Source: Mercurialis annua (Eukaryota > Streptophyta > Magnoliopsida > Malpighiales > Euphorbiaceae). From it: 64,000 bases of DNA. The DNA is taken from the NCBI RefSeq assembly GCF_937616625.2, contig NC_065570.1, positions 36,587,665 through 36,651,664 on the forward strand. Reading direction: 5' to 3'. The notes beneath the pieces were generated by a model. That model was not told where the DNA came from and ran no database searches. It saw only the letters and a list, made by a program, of their open reading frames with translations. Every line of letters begins with the position of its first letter. Position 1 is the stretch's first letter. Both the position numbers and the translations under genes were made by a program. Shown piece by piece: positions 13,723 to 27,366 of this stretch.

Positions 13723-13881
13723 CGCGCAATACTAATCTAGCGTCACTTTTTACGCACGCTTTGCGTAATATAACCTAACCATTTTTAGGAAATTGGAACG
13801 ACGCGTTAAAGAGACCTGAGACGCGGTATACTAATCTAGCGTCACTTTTCACGCACACTTTGCGTAATAATAACATACCCA
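13723..13881 (+). repeat. Transition between HOR A and HOR B
   Basis: About 1.6 monomers. The first part is HOR A like (ACCATTTTTAGGAAATTGG). The second carries the B marker AGACCTGAGACGCGGTAT at 13812, seen again at 14011, 15800 and 17590. It looks like the junction where the B amplification begins. Confidence 0.7.
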
Positions 13882-15670
13882 TGCTTTGGTAATCGGAACG
13901 ACGCTTTAAAGAGACTTGAGACGCGACATAATAATCTAGCGTCACTTTTCACGCACACTTTGTGTAAAATAACCTAACAATGCTTATGTAATCAGAACGA
14001 CGCGTTAAAGAGACCTGAGACGCGGTATGCTAATCTAGCGTCACTTTTCACGCACACTTTGTGTAATAATAACATACCCATGCTTAGGTAATCGAAACGA
14101 CGCGTTAGAGAGACTTGTGATGCGACATAAGCATGGTAATCAGAACGACGCGTTAAATTGACTTGAGACGCGACATACTAATCTAGCGTCACTTTTCACG
14201 CACACTTTGCGTAATATAACCTAACCATGCTTAGTTAGTCGGAACAACGCGTTAAATAGAATTGAGACGCGATATACTAATCTAGCGTCAGTTTTCAAGC
14301 AAACTTTGCGTACTATTACCTAACCATGGTTAGGTAATCGCAACGCCGCTATAAATCGAATTGAGACGCGACATACTAATTAATTGTGACGTTTCACGCA
14401 CACTTTGCGTAATATAACCTAACCATGCTTAGGAAATCGGAACGACGCATTAGAGAGACTTGACGTAGGATATACTATTCTAGCGTCACTTTTCAGGCGC
14501 AATTTGCGTAATATAACCTAACCATGCTTAGGTAATCGTAACGACGCGTTAAAGAGACTTGTGACGCGAGATAAGCATGGTAATTGAAACGACGCGTTAA
14601 AAAGACTTGATATGCGACATACTAATCTAGCGTTACTTTTCACGCACACTTTGCGTAATATATTCTAACCATTCTTAGGTAATCGGAACGACGCGTTAAA
14701 TAGACGTAAGATGCGACATACTATTGTCATTTTTCACGCACACTTTGTGTAATATAACCTAACCATGCTTAGGTAATCGGAACGACGCATTACACAGACT
14801 TGTGACGCGACATAAGCATGGTTGGAACGACGAGTTAAAGTGACTCGAGACGCGCCATACTAATCTAGCGTCACATTTCACGCACACATTGCGTAATATA
14901 ACCTAACCATGCTTAGATAATCGGAACGACGCGTTAAAGAGACTTGAGATGTGACATACTATTCTAGCGTTACTTTTTACGTACATTTTACGTAATATCG
15001 GAACGACGCTTTAGAGAGACTTGTGACGCGACATACTAACCTAGCAACAGTTTTCACGCACACATTGCGTAATATAACCTAACCATGCTTAGGTAATCGC
15101 AACGACGCGTTAAAGAGACTTGAGATGCGACATACTAAACTAGCGTCACTTTTCATGCACACTCTTCGTAATATAACCTAACCATGCTTAGGTAATCGTA
15201 ATACGCATTGAAGAGACTTGAGACGTCACATACCAATCTAGCGTCAGTTTTCACACAGACTTTGCGTAAAATAACTTAACCATGCCTAGGTAATAAGAAC
15301 GACGCGTTAAAGAGACTTGAGACGCGACATACTAATCTATTGTCACTTTTCACGCACACTTGTGACGCGATATAAGCACAGTAATAAAAACGACGCGTTA
15401 AAGACACTTGAAACGCGCCATACTAATCTAGCGTCACTTTTTACGTACGCTTTGCGTACTATAACCTAGCCATGCTTAGGTAATCATAACGACGCGTTAA
15501 AGATACTTGAGACGCGACATACTAATCTAGCGTCACTTTTCACGCACACATTGCGTAACACAACCTAACCATGATTAGGTAATCGGAACAACGCTTTAAA
15601 GAGAGTTTAGACGCGACATATTAACCTAGCAACAGTTTTCACGCACACATTGCGCAATATAACCTAACCA
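13882..15670 (+). repeat. HOR B copy 1 (1789 bp)
   Basis: Anchor TGCTTTGGTAATCGG at 13882, 15671, 17461 and 19251 gives periods of 1789, 1790 and 1790 bp, about 18 monomer lengths. Private markers include AGACCTGAGACGCGGTAT, GACTTGACGTAGGATATAC, TATATTCTAACCATTC and TAATATCGGAACGACGC. A single more diverged relative of the first half lies at about 48.03-48.85 kb, and of the second half at about 41.36-42.13 kb. Confidence 0.92.
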
Positions 15671-17460
15671 TGCTTTGGTAATCGGAACGACGCTTTAAAG
15701 AGACTTGAGACGCGACATACTAATCTAGCGTCACTTTTCACGCACACTTTGTGTAAAATAACCTAACAATGCTTATGTAATCAGAACGACGCGTTAAAGA
15801 GACCTGAGACGCGGTATACTAATCTAGCGTCACTTTTCACGCACACTTTGTGTAATAATAACATACCCATGCTTAGGTAATCGAAACGACGCGTTAGAGA
15901 GACTTGTGATGCGACATAAGCATGGTAATCAGAACGACGCGTTAAATTGACTTGAGACGCGACATACTAATCTAGCGTCACTTTTCACGCACACTTTGCG
16001 TAATATAACCTAACCATGCTTAGTTAGTCGGAACAACGCGTTAAATAGAATTGAGACGCGATATACTAATCTAGCGTCAGTTTTCAAGCAAACTTTGCGT
16101 ACTATTACCTAACCATGGTTAGGTAATCGCAACGCCGCTATAAATCGAATTGAGACGCGACATACTAATTAATTGTGACGTTTCACGCACACTTTGCGTA
16201 ATATAACCTAACCATGCTTAGGTAATCGGAACGACGCATTAGAGAGACTTGACGTAGGATATACTATTCTAGCGTCACTTTTCAGGCGCAATTTGCGTAA
16301 TATAACCTAACCATGCTTAGGTAATCGTAACGACGCGTTAAAGAGACTTGTGACGCGAGATAAGCATGGTAATTGAAACGACGCGTTAAAAAGACTTGAT
16401 ATGCGACATACTAATCTAGCGTTACTTTTCACGCACACTTTGCGTAATATATTCTAACCATTCTTAGGTAATCGGAACGACGCGTTAAATAGACGTAAGA
16501 TGCGACATACTATTGTCATTTTTCACGCACACTTTGTGTAATATAACCTAACCATGCTTAGGTAATCGGAACGACGCATTACACAGACTTGTGACGCAAC
16601 ATAAGCATGGTTGGAACGACGAGTTAAAGTGACTCGAGACGCGCCATACTAATCTAGCGTCACATTTCACGCACACATTGCGTAATATAACCTAACCATG
16701 CTTAGATAATCGGAACGACGCGTTAAAGAGACTTGAGATGTGACATACTATTCTAGCGTTACTTTTCACGTACATTTTACGTAATATCGGAACGACGCTT
16801 TAGAGAGACTTGTGACGCGGCATACTAACCTAGCAACAGTTTTCACGCACACATTGTGTAATATAACCTAACCATGCTTAGGTAATCGCAACGACGCGTT
16901 AAAGAGACTTGAGATGCGACGTACTAAACTAGCGTCACTTTTCACGCACACTCTTCGTAATATAACCTAACCATGCTTAGGTAATCGTAATACGCATTGA
17001 AAGAGACTTGAGACGTCACATACCAATCTAGCGTCAGTTTTCACACACACTTTGCGTAAAATAACTTAACCATGCCTAGGTAATAAGAACGACGCGTTAA
17101 AGAGACTTGAGACACGACATACTAATCTATTGTCACTTTTCACGCACACTTGTGACGCGATATAAGCACAGTAATAAAAACGACGCGTTAAAGACACTTG
17201 AAACGCGCCATACTAATCTAGCGTCACTTTTTACGTACGCTTTGCGTACTATAACCTAGCCATGCTTAGGTAATCATAACGACGCGTTAAAGATACTTGA
17301 GACACGACATACTAATCTAGCGTCACTTTTCACGCACACATTGCGTAATACAACCTAACCATGATTAGGTAATCGGAACAACGCTTTAAAGAGAGTTTAG
17401 ACGCGACATATTAACCTAGCAACAGTTTTCACGCACACATTGCGCAATATAACCTAACCA
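15671..17460 (+). repeat. HOR B copy 2 (1790 bp)
   Basis: Same monomer order as copy 1, with only scattered substitutions seen (for example GGTAATCGG versus GGAAATCGG near 16222, and GCAACATAAG versus GCGACATAAG). No length change apart from about one base. Confidence 0.92.
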
Positions 17461-19250
17461 TGCTTTGGTAATCGGAACGACGCTTTAAAGAGACTTGAGA
17501 CGCGACATACTAATCTAGCGTCACTTTTCACGCACACTTTGTGTAAAATAACCTAACCATGCTTATGTAATCAGAACGACGCGTTAAAGAGACCTGAGAC
17601 GCGGTATACTAATCTAGCGTCACTTTTCACGCACACTTTGTGTAATAATAACATACCCATGCTTAGGTAATCGAAACGACGCGTTAGAGAGACTTGTGAC
17701 GCGACATAAGCATGGTAATCAGAACGACGCGTTAAATTGACTTGAGACGCGACATACTAATCTAGCGTCACTTTTCACGCACACTTTGCGTAATATAACC
17801 TAACCATGCTTAGTTAGTCGGAACAACGCGTTAAATAGAATTGAGACGCGATATACTAATCTAGCGTCAGTTTTCAAGCAAACTTTGCGTACTATTACCT
17901 AACCATGGTTAGGTAATCGCAACGCCGCTATAAATCGAATTGAGACGCGACATACTAATTAATTGTGACGTTTCACGCACACTTTGCGTAATATAACCTA
18001 ACCATGCTTAGAAAATCGGAACGACGCATTAGAGAGACTTGACGTAGGATATACTATTCTAGCGTCACTTTTCAGGCGCAATTTGCGTAATATAACCTAA
18101 CCATGCTTAGGTAATCGTAACGACGCGTTAAAGAGACTTGTGAAGCGAGATAAGCATGGTAATTGAAACGACGCGTTAAAAAGACTTGATATGCGACATA
18201 CTAATCTAGCGTTACTTTTCACGCACACTTTGCGTAATATATTCTAACCATTCTTAGGTAATCGGAACGACGCGTTAAATAGACGTAAGATGCGACATAC
18301 TATTGTCATTTTTCACGCACACTTTGTGTAATATAACCTAACCATGCTTAGGTAATCGGAACGACGCATTACACAGACTTGTGACGCAACATAAGCATGG
18401 TTGGAACGACGAGTTAAAGTGACTCGAGACGCGCCATACTAATCTAGCGTCACATTTCACGCACACATTGCGTAATATAACCTAACCATGCTTAGATAAT
18501 CGGAACGACGCGTTAAAGAGACTTGAGATGTGACATACTATTCTAGCGTTACTTTTCACGTACATTTTACGTAATATCGGAACGACGCTTTAGAGAGACT
18601 TGTGACGCGGCATACTAACCTAGCAACAGTTTTCACGCACACATTGTGTAATATAACCTAACCATGCTTAGGTAATCGCAACGACGCGTTAAAGAGACTT
18701 GAGATGCGACGTACTAAACTAGCGTCACTTTTCACGCACACTCTTCGTAATATAACCTAACCATGCTTAGGTAATCGTAATACGCATTGAAAGAGACTTG
18801 AGACGTCACATACCAATCTAGCGTCAGTTTTCACACACACTTTGCGTAAAATAACTTAACCATGCCTAGGTAATAAGAACGACGCGTTAAAGAGACTTGA
18901 GACGTGACATACTAATCTATTGTCACTTTTCACGCACACTTGTGACGCGATATAAGCACAGTAATCAAAACGACGCGTTAAAGACACTTGAAACGCGCCA
19001 TACTAATCTAGCGTCACTTTTTACGTATGCTTTGCGTAATATAACCTAGCCATGCTTAGGTAATCATAACGACGCATTAAAGATACTTGAGATGCGACAT
19101 ACTAATCTAGCGTCACTTTTCACGCACACATTGCGCAATACAACCTAACCATGATTAGGTAATCGGAACAACGCTTTAAAGAGAGTTTAGACGCGACATA
19201 CTAACCAAGCAATAGTTTTCACGCACACATTGCGCAATATAACCTAACCA
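17461..19250 (+). repeat. HOR B copy 3 (1790 bp)
   Basis: Third B copy. It shares GCAACATAAG and GCGGCATACTAACC variants with copy 2 against copy 1, so copies 2 and 3 are the closer pair. After 19250 roughly 70 bp more resembles the start of B, then the match is lost at CGCACGCTTTGTGCTATA (about 19321). Confidence 0.92.
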
Positions 19251-19837
19251 TGCTTTGGTAATCGGAACGACGCTTTAAAGAGACTTGAGACGCGACATAC
19301 TAATCTAGCGTCACTTTTCACGCACGCTTTGTGCTATATAACCTAACCATACTTAGGTAAGCGAAACACGCGTTAAAGGGACTTAAGAAGGGACATACTA
19401 ATCTAGCGTCACTTTTCACGCACACTCTGCGTAAAATAACCTAACCATGCTTAGGTAATCGGAATGACACATTAAAGAGACTTGCGAAGCAACATACTAA
19501 TCTATTGTCACTTATTACGCACACTTTGCGTAATATAACCTAACCATGCTTTGGTAATCGGGACGACGTGTTGGAGAGACTTGTAACGTGACATAAGCAT
19601 GGTAATCGAAACGATGCGTTCAAGAGACTTTTTACGCATACTTTGCGTAATATAACTTAACCATGCTTGGGTAATCATAACAATGGGTTAAAGAGACTTG
19701 TGGCGTAATATATCATAACCATGCTTTGACAATCGGAACGACGCGTTAAAGATACTTGAGACGCGACATACTAATCTAGCGTCACTTTTCACGCACACTT
19801 TGCGTTATAGAACCTAACCATGCTTAGGTAATCGGAA
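19251..19837 (+). repeat. Transition between HOR B and HOR C
   Basis: Diverged monomers, including a short unit near 19590 and partly deleted monomers (TTCAAGAGACTTTTTACGC). A close relative lies at about 42.13-42.66 kb (GTGTTGGTAATCGGGACGAC there, GCTTTGGTAATCGGGACGAC here), which suggests these monomers were copied from or to that region. Confidence 0.75.
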
Positions 19838-22491
19838 TACTCTCTAAAGGGACTAGAGAAGCGACATACCAAGCGTCCCTTTTACCGCACACTTTGCGTT
19901 AAATAACCTAACCATGCTTAGGTAATCGAAACGACGAGTTATAGAGACTTGAGACACGACATACATTATATTGTCACTTTTCACGCACACTTTGCGTAAT
20001 ATAATCTAACCATGCTTAGGTAATCAGAACGATGCGTTAGAGACACTTGTGACGCGACATAAGAATGGTAATCGAAGCGACGCGTTAAAGAAACTAGAAA
20101 CGCGGCATACTAATCTAGCGTCACTTTTTACGCACGCTTTTCGTAATATAATCTAACCATGCTTAGGTAATCGGAACGACGCGTCAAAGCGACTTAAGAC
20201 GCGACATACTAATCTAGCGTCACTTTTCACGCACAGTTTGCGTAATATAACCTAACCATGCTTAGGTAATCGAAACGAAGCATTAAAGAGAATTGGGACA
20301 CGACATACTAACCTAGCAACAGTGTTCAAGCACACATTGCGTAATATAACCTAACGACGCTTTAAAGAGACTTGGGACAAGACATACTAGTCTATTTTCA
20401 CATTTCACGCACACTTTGTGTAATATAACCTAACCATGCTTAGGTAATCGGAACGACGCGTTAGAGAGACTTGTGACGCAACATAAGCATGGTAATCGAA
20501 ATGACGCGCTACAGAGAATTGAGACACGACATACAAATCTCTTGTCGCTTTTCACGCACAATTTGCGTAATATAACCTAACCATGTTAGGTAATCGGAAC
20601 GAAGCATTAGAGAGACTTGAGATGCGACATACTAATCTAGCGTAACTTTTCACGCACAATTTGCTTAATATAACCTAACCATGCTTAGGTAATTGGAACG
20701 ACGCGTTAGAGAGACTTGTGACACGACATACTAATCTAGCGTCACTTTTCACTTTACGTTAACTAAAACATGCTTAGGTAATCAGAACGACGCGTTAGAG
20801 AGACTTGTGAGACGACATAAGCATGGTAATCGAAACGACGCGTTAAAGAGACTTGAGAAGCACCATACCAGTCTAGCGTCACTTTTTACACAGACTTTGC
20901 GTAATATAACCTAACCATGCTTAGGAAATCGGAACGAGGCGTTAAAGATACTTTAGACGCGACATACTAATCTAGTTTCAGTTTTCACGCTCTCTTTACG
21001 TAATATAACCTATTCATGCTTAGGTAATTGGAATACGCATTAAAAAGACTCGAGACACGACATACTAATCTCACATAAAATAACCTAACCATGCATAGGT
21101 AATCGGAACGACGCATTAAAGAGACTTGAGACACGACAAACTAATTTATTGTCATCTTCACGCACACTTTGGGTAATATAACCTAACCATGCTTAGGTAA
21201 TCAGAACGACGCGTTAGAGACACTTCTAACGCGACATAAGAACAGTAATCGAAACGACGCGTTAAAGCGACTTGAAACACGCCATACTAATCTAGCGTCA
21301 CTTTTCACGCACACTTTGCGTAATACAACCTAATCAAGATTAGGAAATCGGAACAACGTGATAAAGACTCTTATTGCGTAATATAACCTAACCATGCTTA
21401 GGTAATCGGAACGACGCGTTAAAGAGAGTTGAGATGCGACATACTAATCTAGCGTCCCTTTTGACGCACACTTCGCGTAAAATAACCTAACCATGCTTAG
21501 GTAATCGGAACGGCACGTTAAAGACACTTGCAACGCGACATACTAATCTATTGTCACTTTTCACGCACACTTTGCGTAATACAACCTAACCATGCTTTGG
21601 TAATCGGAACGACGTGTTAGAGAGACTTGTAAAGTAACATAAGCATGGTAATCGAAACGATACGTTAAAGAGACTTGAGACGCGCCATACTAATCCAAAG
21701 TCACTTTTTAAGCACACTTTGCGTAAATAACTTAACCATGCTTAAGTAATCGTAATAACGCGTTAAGGATACTTGTTACACGACATACTAATCTAGCGAC
21801 TTAACGCGCACTTGGCATAATATAACATAACCATGCTTTGGTAATGGGAATGACGCGTTAAACAGACTTGAGACGTGACATACAAATCCAGCGTCACTTA
21901 TCACGCACACTTCGCGTAGTATAACCTAAACATGCTTAGATAATCAGAACACGAGTTAAAGGGACTTGAGACGCGACATACAAACCTAGCGTCACTTTTC
22001 ACACACACTTTGTATAAAATAACCTAACCATGCTTAGGTAATCGGAATGACGCTTTAAAGAGACTTGAGATGCGACATTCTAATCTATTTTCACTTTTCA
22101 AGAACACTTTGCGTAATATAACCTAACCATGCTTAGGTAATCATAACGATGCATTAGAGACACTTGTGACGCGACATAAGCATGATAATCGAAACGACGC
22201 ATTAAAGAGACTTGAAACGCGCAATCCTAATCTAGCGTCACTTTTTACGCACGCTTTGCTTAATATAACCTAACCATGCTTAGGTAATCGGAACAACGCG
22301 TTAAAGACACTTGAGACGCGACATACTAATCTAGCGTCACTTTTCACGCACACTTTGTGTAAAATAACCTAACCATGCTTAGGTAATCGGAATGACGCGT
22401 TAAAGAGACATGAGATGCGACATACTAATCTAGCGTCACTTTTCACGCACACTTTGCGTTATATAACCTAACCATGCTTAGGTAATCGGAA
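19838..22491 (+). repeat. HOR C copy 1 (2654 bp)
   Basis: Anchor TACTCTCTAAAGGGACTAGA occurs at 19838, 22492 and 25512. Large parts (about 20.2-20.9 kb) are also related to HOR A (about 2.7-3.4 kb), so A and C share ancestry. Compared with C2 it lacks about 366 bp, mainly the segment corresponding to 24.34-24.71 kb plus a 22-bp stretch near 20355. Confidence 0.88.
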
Positions 22492-25400
22492 TACTCTCTA
22501 AAGGGACTAGAGAAGCGACATACCAAGCGTCCCTTTTACCGCACACTTTGCGTTAAATAACCTAACCATGCTTAGGTAATCGAAACGACGAGTTATAGAG
22601 ACTTGAGACACGACATACATTATATTGTCACTTTTCACGCACACTTTGCGTAATATAACCTAACCATGCTTAGGTAATCAGAACGATGCGTTAGAGACAC
22701 TTGTGACGCGACATAAGAATGGTAATCGAAGCGACGCATTAAAGAAACTTGAAACGCGGCATACTAATCTAGCGTCACTTTTTACGCACGCTTTTCGTAA
22801 TATAATCTAACCATGCTTAGGTAATCGGAACGACGCGTCAAAGCGACTTAAGACGCGACATACTAATCTAGCGTCACTTTTCACGCACAGTTTGCGTAAT
22901 ATAACCTAACCATGCTTCGGTAATCGAAACGAAGCATTAAAGAGAATTGGGACACGACATACTAACCTAGCAACAGTGTTCAAGCACACATTGCGTAATA
23001 TAACCTAACCATGCTTAGGTAATCGGAACGACGCTTTAAAGAGACTTGGGACAAGACACACTAGTCTATTTTCACATTTCACGCACACTTTGTGTAATAT
23101 AACCTAACCATGCTTAGGTAATCGGAACGACGCGTTAGAGAGACTTGTGATGCAACATAAGCATGGTAATCGAAATGACGCGCTACAGAGAATTGAGACA
23201 CGACATACAAATCTCTTGTCGCTTTTCACGCACAATTTGCGTAATATAACCTAACCATGTTAGGTAATCAGAACGAAGCATTAGAGAGACTTGAGATGCG
23301 ACATACTAATCTAGCGTAACTTTTCACGCACAATTTTCTTAATATAACCTAACCATGCTTAGGTAATTGGAACGACGCGTTAGAGAGACTTGTGACACGA
23401 CATACTAATCTAGCGTCACTTTTCACTTTACGTTAACTAAAACATGCTTAGGTAATCAGAACGACGCGTTAGAGAGACTTGTGAGACGACATAAGCATGG
23501 TAATCGAAACGACGCGTTAAAGAGACTTGAGAAGCACCATACCAGTCTAGCGTCACTTTTTACACAGACTTTGCGCAATATAACATAACCATGCTTAGGA
23601 AATCGGAACGAGGCGTTAAAGATACTTTAGACGCGACATACTAATCTAGTTTCAGTTTTCACGCTCTCTTTACGTAATATAACCTATTCATGCTTAGGTA
23701 ATTGGAATACGCATTAAAAAGACTCGAGACACGACATACTAATCTCACATAAAATAACCTAACCATGCATAGGTAATCGGAACGACGCGTTAAAGAGACT
23801 TGAGACACGACAAACTAATTTATTGTCATCTTCACGCACACTTTGCGTAATATAACCTAACCATGCTTAGGTAATCAGAACGACGCGTTAGAGACACTTC
23901 TAACGCGACATAAGAACAGTAATCGAAACGACGCGTTAAAGCGACTTGAAACACGCCATACTAATCTAGCGTCACTTTTCACGCACACTTTGCGTAATAC
24001 AACCTAATCAAGATTAGGAAATCGGAACAACGTGATAAAGACTCTTATTGCGTAATATAACCTAACCATGCTTAGGTAATCGGAACGACGCGTTAAAGAG
24101 AGTTGAGATGCGACATACTAATCTAGCGTCCCTTTTGACGCACACTTCACGTAGAATAACCTAACAATGCTTAGGTAATCGGAACGGCACGTTAAAGACA
24201 CTTGCAATGCGACATACTAATCTATTGTCACTTTTCACGCACACTTTGCGTAATACAACCTAACCATGCTTTGGTAATCGGAACGACGTGTTAGAGAGAC
24301 TTGTAAAGTAACATAAGCATGGTAATCGAAACGATACGTTAAAAAGACTTGAGACACGACATACTAACCTAGCAAGTGTTTTCACGCGCACATTGCGTAA
24401 TATAACCTAACCATGCTTTTGTAATCGGAACGACGCGTTAAAGAGACTTGAGACGCGACATACTAATCTAGCGTCACTTTTCATGCACACTTTGCATAAA
24501 ATAACCTAACCATGCATAGGTAATCGGAACGGCATGTTAATGACACTTGCAACCTGACATACTAATCTATTGTCACTTTTCACGCACACTTTGCGTAACA
24601 CAACCTAACCATGCTTTGGTAATCGGAACGACGTGTTAGAGAGACTTGTAAAGTGACATAAGCATGGTAATCGAAACGATACGTTAAAGAGACTTGAGAC
24701 GCGCCATACTAATCCAAAGTCACTTTTTAAGCACACTTTGCGTAACATAACTTAACCATGCTTAAGTAATCGTAATAACGCGTTAAGGATACTTGTTACG
24801 CGACATACTAATCAAGCGACTTAACGCGCACTTGGCATAATATAACATAACCATGCTTTGGTAATGGGAATGACGCGTTAAACAGACTTGAGACGTGACA
24901 TACAAATCCAGCGTCACTTTTCACGCACACTTCGCGTAGTATAACCTAAACATGCTTAGATAATCAGAACACGAGTTAAAGGGACTTGAGACGCGACATA
25001 CAAACCTAGCGTCACTTTTCACACACACTTCGTGTAAAATAACCTAACCATGCTTAGGTAATCGGAATGACGCGTTAAAGAGGCTTGAGATGCGACATAC
25101 TAATCTATTTTCACTTTTCAAGCACACTTTGCGTAATATAACCTAACCATGCTTAGGTAATCAGAACGACGCATTAGAGACACTTGTGACGCGACATAAG
25201 CATGATAATCGAAACGACGCATTAAAGAGACTTGAAACGCGCAATCCTAATCTAGCGTCACTTTTTACGCACGCTTTGCTTAATATAACCTAACCATGCT
25301 TAGGTAATCGGAACGACGCGTTAAAGACACTTGAGACGCGACATACTAATCTAGCGTCACTTTTCACGCACACTTTGTGTAAAATAACCTAACCATGCTT

Positions 25401-25511
25401 AGGTAATCGGAACGACGCGTTAAAGAGACTTGAGATGCGACATACTAATCTAGCGTCACTTTTCACGCACACTTTGCGTTATATAACCTAACCATGCTTA
25501 GGTAATCGGAA
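22492..25511 (+). repeat. HOR C copy 2 (3020 bp)
   Basis: Same monomer series as C1 with about four extra monomer equivalents at roughly 24.34-24.71 kb (AGCAAGTGTTTTCACGCGC and CGGCATGTTAATGACACTTG). The latter marker recurs at 55571 and 56131, linking this copy to the 55-56.9 kb block. Confidence 0.88.
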
Positions 25512-27366
25512 TACTCTCTAAAGGGACTAGAGAAGCGACATACCAAGCGTCCCTTTTACCGCACACTTTGCGTTAAATAACCTAACCATGCTTAGGTAAT
25601 CGAAACGACACGTTAAAGAGACTTGAGACGTGACATTCTAACCTAGCAACAGGTTTCACACACACATTGCGCAATATAACTTAACCACGCTTAGGTAATC
25701 GGAACGACGCGTTAAAGAGACTTGAGACGCGACATAGTGATCTATTATCACTTTTCACGCACACTTTGCGTAATATAACCTAACCATGCTTAGGTAATTG
25801 AAACGACGCATTAAAGAGATTTGAGACACTACATACTAATCTAGCGTCATTTTTCATGCACACTTTGCGTAATATAACCTAACAATGCTTAGGTAATCGG
25901 AGCGACGCCTTAAAGAGACTTGAGACGCGCCATACTAATCTAGCGTCCCTTTTCACGCACACTTTGCGTAATACAACCTAACCATGATTAGGTAATCGGA
26001 AAGACGCGTAAAAGAGACTTAAGACGTGACATACTAATCTAGCGTCACTTTTCACGACACTCTGCATAACCTAACCTAACCATGCTTAGCTAATCGGTAC
26101 AACGCGTTGAAGAGAATTAAAACGCGACATATTAATCTAGCGTAACTTTTCACGCACACTTTGCGTAATATTACCTAACCATGCTTAGGTAATCGGAACG
26201 ACGCGTTAAATTGAAGTGTGACATGACATACTGGTTTATTGTTACTTTTCACGCACAGTTTGCGTAATATAACCTAAGCATGCTTAGGTAATCAGAACAA
26301 CGCGTTAAAGAGAACGGATTCGCGACATACTTATTTAGCGTAACGGACGCACACTTTGCGTAATATAGCCTAACCTTGCTTAGGTTATCGGAATGACGCG
26401 TTAAATAGACGTGTGACGCGACATACTAATTTATTGTTACTTTTCACGCACACTTTGTGTAATATGACCTAACCATGCTTAGGTAATCAGAACAACACGT
26501 TAAAGAGAATTGAGACACGACATACTTATCTAGCGTAACGTTTCACGGACACTTTGCGTAATATAGCCTAACCATGATTAGGTAATCGGAACGACGCGTT
26601 AAATAGACGTGAGACGGGACATACTAATCTATTGTCATTTTTCACGCACACTTTGCGTAATATGACCTAACCATTCTTAGGTAATCGAAACGACGCGTCA
26701 TAGAGACTTGTGACGCAACATAAGCATGGTAATCCAAACGACGAGTTAAAGTGACTTGAGACTCGACATGCTAATCTAGCGTCACTTGTCAGGCACACTT
26801 TGCATAAAATAACCTGACCATGCTTAGGTGATCGGAACCACACGCTAAAGAGAATTGATACGCGCAATACTAATCTATTGTCACTTTTCACGCACGCGTT
26901 GCGTTATATAACGGCTTAGGTAATCGAAACGACGCATTAAATAGACTCTAAACGCGACATCCTAAAATAGCGTCACTTTTCACGCACACTTTGCGTAAGA
27001 ACATAACCATGCTTAGGTAATTGGAACGACGCGTTAGAGAGACTTGTGACGCGGTATACTTATCTAGCGTCACTTTTTATGCACACTTTGCGTAATATAA
27101 CCTAAACATGCTTAGGTAATCCAAACGGCGCGTTAAAGTCACTTGAGTCGCGCCATACTAATTTAGCGTCACTTTTGACTCACACTTTGTATAATATAAA
27201 CCATGCTTAGGTAATCGGAACGACACCTTACAAATACTTGAGACGCGACATACTAATCTAGTGTAACTATTCACGCACTTTTTGCGTAATATAACCTAAC
27301 CTTGCTTAGGAAATAGGAACAACGCGATAAAGAGACTTGAGACGTAACATACTAATCTATTTTCAC
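25512..27366 (+). repeat. Diverged monomeric satellite
   Basis: It begins with about 80 bp of a third HOR C copy and then breaks into a series of dissimilar monomers without higher-order periodicity. The part at about 26.1-26.9 kb (AACGCGTTGAAGAGAATTAA, then GACTTGTCAGGCACAC-like variants) is homologous to 44.26-45.2 kb and, inverted, to 33.5-34.55 and 49.2-50.35 kb. No gene seen. Confidence 0.85.
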
